Of a stretch of DNA of 10,741 nt, positions 7,786-10,741 are shown in pieces. The stretch is from the NCBI GenBank assembly GCA_001643475.1, contig LXTK01000042.1:1-10741 (forward strand), read 5' to 3'. This DNA comes from Proteobacteria bacterium SPGG2. GTDB taxonomy: Bacteria; Pseudomonadota; Gammaproteobacteria; Acidiferrobacterales; SPGG2. The notes below the pieces were generated by a model that worked only from the letters and a program-made list of their open reading frames with translations, made no database searches and had not been told where the DNA came from. The translations under genes were made by a program, and so were the position numbers. Position 1 is the stretch's first letter, and each line of letters begins with the position of its first letter.

Positions 7786-8553
7786 ATGACCCATTGGGTA
7801 CGGTTTGAGCATCGCGGCGATACGAAGTTCGGTACCCTGCAGAACGACACCATTACGATTCACCTAGGCGATATGTTCACGACTTCGGAGCCAACGTCGG
7901 AGACTGTTTCTCTAGATGAGGTTAAGATTCTAACACCGACGGCGGCGTCTAAAATGGTTGCGCTTTGGAACAACTTTCACGCCATGGCTGCCAAGTTCGA
8001 CCTGGCAATTCCTGAGGAGCCACTTTACTTTATAAAGTCCACGGGTTCGTTTCTGGCATCCGGCGAAACCATACGACGCCCAGCCTCATATGACGGTCGC
8101 GTAGTGTTCGAAGGGGAACTTGGAGTTGTAATCGGGGAAGTTTGCAAGGCGGTTGCCGAGGCTGACGCCGATCGATTTATTTTTGGTTACACCTGTGTCA
8201 ACGATGTCACCGCTTTCGAGCTAATAAATAAGGATTCGTCCTTTGGGCAGTGGACACGCGCCAAAAGCTTCAATACCTTCGGTCCTTTTGGCCCGATAAT
8301 CGCGACGGGGCTAGCTCCGGTGGAACTTACGATCAAAACTATCCTGAACGGAGAGGAGCGCCAGAACTACCCCGTAAGCGACATGATCTTCCCGCCAGCG
8401 AAACTTGTCAGCCTGATCTCCAAAGATATGACGCTTTTTCCGGGCGATGTCATTACCTGCGGAACCTCAGTCGGCGCGGGCTCGATGAAGCCGGGATGCA
8501 CTATCGAAGTCGTTATCGACGGTATTGGCTGCCTTAGAAATTCGTTTGAATGA
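7786..8553 (+). CDS. Fumarylacetoacetate hydrolase (FAH) family protein
   Basis: The 255-residue protein has the complete C-terminal FAH catalytic domain behind a short N-terminal region. The metal ligands are E109 and E111 in VFEGELGVVIG and D140 in CVNDVTAFEL. The catalytic-site lysine is probably K160 in WTRAKSFNTFGPFGP, a strongly conserved block, and the end carries GTSVGAGSMKPG (226-237) where members usually have GTPxGxG. Family enzymes use Mg or Mn to hydrolyse, decarboxylate or isomerise acylpyruvates and related 2-oxoacids (fumarylpyruvate, 2-hydroxyhepta-2,4-diene-1,7-dioate, oxaloacetate). Which one this handles cannot be told. The ATG at 7786 has a very good ribosome site, AGGAGG at 7774-7779. 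It lies 115 bases upstream of the ketopantoate-reductase family gene in the same direction, and the two may form a small catabolic unit. Confidence 0.92.
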   Translation: MTHWVRFEHRGDTKFGTLQNDTITIHLGDMFTTSEPTSETVSLDEVKILTPTAASKMVALWNNFHAMAAKFDLAIPEEPLYFIKSTGSFLASGETIRRPASYDGRVVFEGELGVVIGEVCKAVAEADADRFIFGYTCVNDVTAFELINKDSSFGQWTRAKSFNTFGPFGPIIATGLAPVELTIKTILNGEERQNYPVSDMIFPPAKLVSLISKDMTLFPGDVITCGTSVGAGSMKPGCTIEVVIDGIGCLRNSFE

Positions 8554-8589
8554 GTGGAAACAATATGTACGTGCTGCCGGTCTATGCCT

Positions 8590-8605
8590 TAGGGTGGTTG
8601 CCCTA
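8590..8605. repeat. Small hairpin between FAH and ketopantoate-reductase genes
   Basis: TAGGG and CCCTA form a 5-bp stem around a 6-base loop in the 115-base gap. There is no U-tract, so it is at most a weak structure. The rest of the gap shows nothing distinctive until the TAGGAG ribosome site at 8657-8662. Confidence 0.2.
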
Positions 8606-8668
8606 GCAGAATGCCAAACCAGGGCCCAATCGAGATCAGAGCCTAAACACCCACAATAGGAGATAGCC

Positions 8669-9682
8669 ATGCAAATATGTGTTATCGGTGCCGGTGCAAT
8701 CGGCGGATTAATGGGCGCCAAACTCGCCTTGGCCGGCGAGGAGATTACGTTTATCGAACGCGAGGGGCCGCATTTAGCGGCTATCAACAAAAATGGCCTA
8801 AAGCTGCTGATGCACGACGGCGAAGAGCTACTAGTCCGCGATTTCAGGGCAATTGCCGACATGGAGAAGGCCGGTACGCAAGATCTCGTCATTATCGCCG
8901 TCAAAGCGTACCAGATCCCGTCGATCGCACCTGCGATGCGGGTGCTTTTCGGGCCAGAGACGGTGGTGTTAACGATCCAGAATGGGATCCCGTGGTGGTA
9001 CTTCCACAAGCACGGCGGCCAGTTCGATGGCCGGTGTATCGAGGCCGTGGATCCAGGCGGCGAGATCAACGCCAACATCGAGCCCGAGCGGATTATCGGT
9101 TGTGTGGTTTACCCGGCGGCGGCAGCGGTTGCGCCCGGCGTAATCAAGCATGTCGAAGGCAACCGCTTCCCCGTGGGTGAGCTAGACGGTTCCCATAGCG
9201 ACCGGGTGGAAAGAATTTCCCAGACATTGTCGAAAGCGGGGTTTAAGTCCTTTGTGCTAGATGACATCCGTTCTGAAAGCTGGCTGAAGGCCTGGGGCAA
9301 TTTGTCTTTCAACCCGATCAGCGCTTTAACGCAGGCCACCCTGGTCGACATCTGTCAATTCACCCCCACCCGTGAGCTCGCGGCAAGAATGATGGAAGAG
9401 GCTCAGGCGATCGCAAATAAACTCGGTATCCAGTTCCGTCACACGATTGAAAAACGGATCGCCGGAGCCGAAAGCGTGGGTAAACACAAAACGTCGATGC
9501 TGCAGGATGTCGAAGCGGGTCGGGAGCTCGAAATCGAGGCGCTGGTGGGCGCCGTGGTAGAGTTGGGAAGGCTCACGCATACGCCGACGCCGCATATCGA
9601 CGCGATCTACGCGTGTACCAAGCTGCTCGATAAGATTATGCGCGAAGAAAGTGCGGGAGTCGGGTTAAACAACGTGGCCTGA
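8669..9682 (+). CDS. 2-dehydropantoate 2-reductase (PanE/ApbA) family oxidoreductase
   Basis: This 337-residue protein is a complete ketopantoate-reductase family member (usual length 290-340). The N-terminal dinucleotide-binding motif is VIGAGAIGG (5-13), followed by AVKAYQ (77-82) and IQNGIP (103-108). The C-terminal catalytic domain has K207, N211 and N215 in WLKAWGNLSFNPISALT, matching the Lys/Asn/Asn positions of E. coli PanE. It also has KTSMLQDVEAGRELEIE (274-290), where E288 matches the conserved acidic residue. True PanE reduces ketopantoate to pantoate with NADPH for CoA synthesis. Many catabolic paralogues of this family reduce or oxidise other 2-oxo/2-hydroxy acids, and the position behind an FAH-family gene favours a catabolic role. 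The start is fixed by TAGGAG 6 bases upstream. The 3' end directly abuts the relict of a second copy. Confidence 0.92.
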   Translation: MQICVIGAGAIGGLMGAKLALAGEEITFIEREGPHLAAINKNGLKLLMHDGEELLVRDFRAIADMEKAGTQDLVIIAVKAYQIPSIAPAMRVLFGPETVVLTIQNGIPWWYFHKHGGQFDGRCIEAVDPGGEINANIEPERIIGCVVYPAAAAVAPGVIKHVEGNRFPVGELDGSHSDRVERISQTLSKAGFKSFVLDDIRSESWLKAWGNLSFNPISALTQATLVDICQFTPTRELAARMMEEAQAIANKLGIQFRHTIEKRIAGAESVGKHKTSMLQDVEAGRELEIEALVGAVVELGRLTHTPTPHIDAIYACTKLLDKIMREESAGVGLNNVA

Positions 9683-9780
9683 TCGCGCGGTCAGCACGCA
9701 GTGTCGCCATACAATCGAAAGGCGGACCGGGGGCGCGAAGAGCGGCAGTGAACACGAAACCTCAACGCGGCAGGATCTAG

Positions 9781-9795
9781 CCCACATTTCTCACC
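9781..9795 (+). repeat. Left terminal inverted repeat of the MITE-like element
   Basis: CCCACATTTCTCACC is the exact reverse complement of 10112-10126. Similarity continues imperfectly inward (AGTTATC against the complement GGGTATC). Including the palindromic flank TCTAG/CTAGA, the match is 20 bp. Confidence 0.92.
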
Positions 9796-9893
9796 AGTTA
9801 TCTACTCGATCGCTATTCCCGACACGATTCTACCTCCCACATCCATGTGGTCGTGCGACTGTGTATCTGCCCGCGTCTACGGCGTTGCGCTCG

Positions 9894-9939
9894 GAAAATA
9901 TGCTCAACGTAGTGTAAAACTACGCCTCCGCGTATTTTC
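9894..9939. repeat. Nested hairpin inside the element
   Basis: GAAAATA (9894-9900) pairs with TATTTTC (9933-9939). Inside it, CGTAGT (9908-9913) pairs with ACTACG (9919-9924) around GTAAA. A cruciform or RNA stem is possible from either strand. Confidence 0.7.
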
Positions 9940-9953
9940 TCGCGCGCGCCTTG

Positions 9954-10029
9954 CCGCCAGCGCTTCGCCCCTGCGCTTCGCTGTCCCTGCGTCGCTTGGC
10001 GGGCCGGCCCAAGCCTTCCTGGCTTGGGC
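9954..10029. repeat. GC-rich palindromic block with a 9-bp perfect hairpin
   Basis: CCGCCA (9954-9959) can pair with TGGCGG (9997-10002), enclosing two direct copies of GCGCTTCGC (9960-9968 and 9973-9981). Next to it, GCCCAAGCC (10007-10015) and GGCTTGGGC (10021-10029) form a perfect 9-bp stem around TTCCT, a strong REP-like hairpin. Confidence 0.65.
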
Positions 10030-10033
10030 GTTC

Positions 10034-10073
10034 GCCGGGATAACAGTCCACCGGACTGTTGTCTTTTTCCGGC
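10034..10073 (+). terminator. Terminator-like hairpin within the element
   Basis: AACAGTCC (10042-10049) and GGACTGTT (10053-10060) form a perfect 8-bp stem with a 3-base loop, followed by GTCTTTTTCC, a U-rich tail on the plus strand. An outer GCCGG/CCGGC pair (10034-10038, 10069-10073) could compete with the tail. The element may now end transcripts that read through the ketopantoate-reductase gene. Confidence 0.5.
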
Positions 10074-10111
10074 TCACCCACAGCCATCTCCGCGCCCTCG
10101 TGACGATACCC

Positions 10112-10126
10112 GGTGAGAAATGTGGG
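10112..10126 (-). repeat. Right terminal inverted repeat of the MITE-like element
   Basis: GGTGAGAAATGTGGG is the exact complement of the left end. It is followed at once by CTAG and the resumed ketopantoate-reductase frame. Confidence 0.92.
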
Positions 10127-10391
10127 CTAGAGGCAGAGCGTATACTCGACATCAAGGTCTACTCGGCGCTGGGGTCGAATGAATGAGACCTATCCTACGC
10201 CGACGCCACACATCGATGCGCTGTACGCGTGCGCCGAGCTGGCCGATTAAGTAATGCGCAAAAAAAACTGACGATCGAGCGGTATGGCGTCGCCGCTAAT
10301 GGGCAGCCCAGGACCCCGCGGAGGGATGTGTGCTGCTAGCGGGCAGTGGCAACGCGACGCAGATCAAGCGCTCACATAAACATCAGATCAG

Positions 10392-10574
10392 TTACCCGTC
10401 ATCGCCCGTGTCGTTCTTACCTTCTCTGAAAGTCCGTACAAAGTCGGCAATTACCATGCCCAGAACGCCAATAATGATGATCCAAAGCGGAATAGATTCT
10501 ATCCTCAGGGCGTAATACCCCAAGAAAACAACGACCATCACTGCGGCAGTTACCCCGCTGATTAGTGTAAACAT
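10392..10574 (-). CDS. Small two-helix membrane protein of unknown function
   Basis: This 60-residue protein has two hydrophobic segments, about 4-20 (LISGVTAAVMVVVFLGY) and 28-44 (IPLWIIIIGVLGMVIAD), joined by a short loop with Arg and Glu. A charged C-terminal tail (RTFREGKNDTGDDG) follows. The topology suggests an inner-membrane hairpin. I do not recognise a family. It begins 18 bases after the amidase stop with CGGAGG about 12 bases before the ATG, so it is very probably translated in the same operon. Gene reality is supported by the ribosome site, the sensible membrane pattern and the tight spacing. Nothing distinctive is seen in the 120 bases between its stop and the relict reductase. 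Confidence 0.7.
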   Translation of the reverse strand: MFTLISGVTAAVMVVVFLGYYALRIESIPLWIIIIGVLGMVIADFVRTFREGKNDTGDDG

Positions 10575-10592
10575 GAAACGTCGATGCCTCCG

Positions 10593-10741
10593 TCAGTTTT
10601 CAGTAACTTTTGTGAGCCAGCGGGCCGTCCGCAACAGCCGTGCGTCGTCGCCTTTCGGCCCGACCAGTTGCACGCCTATTGGCATGCCGCTTGCCCCCTG
10701 CAGCAGTGGGAGCGTAATCGCGGGCGTCCCGCACAGCGTCC
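10593..10741 (-). CDS. Amidase signature family protein, C-terminal end only
   Basis: The last 48 residues of a protein enter from the right edge on the minus strand: TLCGTPAITLPL (next to the edge), then GMPIGVQLVGPKGDDARLL and a short tail ending VTEN before TGA at 10593-10595. The G-x-P-A-x-x-L-P block followed by G-x-P-x-G-x-Q-L-V-G and a D-x-x-L-L helix is the standard C-terminus of amidase signature enzymes (Ser-cisSer-Lys amide hydrolases, including GatA-like and catabolic amidases). The catalytic residues lie beyond the window, so the substrate cannot be guessed. The small membrane-protein gene follows it directly. Confidence 0.88.
   Translation of the reverse strand, partial: TLCGTPAITLPLLQGASGMPIGVQLVGPKGDDARLLRTARWLTKVTEN

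Larger units (their letters stand above)
9781..10126. mobile_element. 346-bp non-coding MITE-like element with perfect terminal inverted repeats, flanked by CTAG
   Basis: The ends are perfect inverted repeats: CCCACATTTCTCACC at 9781-9795 and GGTGAGAAATGTGGG at 10112-10126. CTAG stands immediately outside each end (9777-9780 and 10127-10130). Removing the element plus one CTAG yields CAG GAT CTA GAG GCA, which rejoins the reading frame of the disrupted ketopantoate-reductase relict. This shows directly that it was inserted. If the duplicated target is TA within CTAG, the repeats grow to 16 bp (G...C) and an IS630/Tc1-mariner-like transposase is suggested. If it is CTAG, a 4-bp-duplicating family such as IS5 or IS1380 fits. 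No transposase-like frame exists inside, so it would be non-autonomous. The interior is a series of nested palindromes. The frames open across it (9845-10186 plus, 9904-10155 minus) look like chance. Confidence 0.85.
9687..10271 (+). pseudogene. Relict 3' part of a second, tandem ketopantoate-reductase gene, split by an inserted element
   Basis: Starting a few bases after the stop of the intact gene, frame 9705-9780 reads RHTIERRTGGAK, then SGSEHETSTRQDL. This aligns without gaps to residues 257-281 of the upstream protein (RHTIEKRIAGAE..., 15 of 26 identical when the following E is included). The alignment breaks at CTAG (9777-9780) and resumes at 10130 as EAERILDIK against EAGRELEIE (282-290). 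The following stretch (10145-10197) is 52 bases where the intact gene has 54, a frameshift. The frame then reads TPTPHIDALYACAELAD, a TAA at 10248 in place of K322, then VMRKKN and TGA at 10269-10271. The N-terminal ~250 residues are absent. It is a non-functional, 5'-truncated, frameshifted and interrupted paralogue. Its divergence from the intact gene indicates an old tandem pair rather than a fresh duplication. Confidence 0.85.

Noticed and set aside
8467..9078. 203-residue minus-strand frame over the FAH and reductase genes
   Set aside because: It spans two well-supported genes antisense and has Ser/Pro/Arg-rich composition of a chance frame.
9904..10155. 83-residue minus-strand frame in the same region
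   Set aside because: It is antisense to the element and relict, with no domain-like pattern and no good ribosome site.
9845..10186. 113-residue plus-strand open frame across the element
   Set aside because: It runs through palindromic DNA and the right repeat. Its last ~18 residues are simply the reductase relict, and the rest is low-complexity Arg/Ala/Ser typical of chance GC-rich frames.

Overview
The window reads as a stretch of a Pseudomonadota (proteobacterial) chromosome. The base composition is mixed and moderately GC-rich, most genes have Shine-Dalgarno sites, and the enzyme families are typical of proteobacterial acid and acyl-CoA catabolism. There is no rRNA, tRNA or ribosomal marker, so I cannot place it below phylum; a marine or soil gamma- or alphaproteobacterium is a guess.

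Left part (1-3726). On the minus strand, a crotonase-fold protein (676-1455) is followed after 2 bases by a class III CoA-transferase (1-673, running off the left edge). Divergent from them is a beta-hydroxyacid dehydrogenase of the 3-hydroxyisobutyrate / tartronate-semialdehyde reductase type (1567-2442). It converges on a serine-glyoxylate type class V aminotransferase (2506-3726, minus).

Middle part (3803-6733). Divergent from the aminotransferase by 76 bases is a 976-residue fusion of a GlcD-like FAD domain with a GlpC-like iron-sulfur domain. It probably oxidises a 2-hydroxyacid to a 2-oxoacid at the membrane. The likely shared theme of 1567-6733 is glyoxylate / hydroxypyruvate / 2-hydroxyacid metabolism: the dehydrogenase makes a 2-oxoacid, the aminotransferase transaminates glyoxylate, and the reductase handles a 3-carbon semialdehyde or hydroxyacid. 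No regulator or transporter is visible.

Right part (6805-9682, plus). An unrecognised, A+T-richer gene for a secreted protein (6805-7650), with an HxHP ... PSxxD pattern reminiscent of JAMM metallopeptidases, is followed by an FAH-family hydrolase (7786-8553) and a ketopantoate-reductase family protein (8669-9682).

Right edge (9683-10741). What looks like plain intergenic DNA is the decayed 3' part of a second ketopantoate-reductase gene, tandem to the intact one. It is split by a 346-base non-coding element with 15-16 bp perfect terminal inverted repeats. Removing the element with one copy of the flanking CTAG rejoins the relict reading frame exactly. The element is rich in nested palindromes and carries a terminator-like hairpin. 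Beyond it, on the minus strand, lie a small two-helix membrane protein (10392-10574) and, 18 bases upstream of it, the C-terminus of an amidase (10593-10741).
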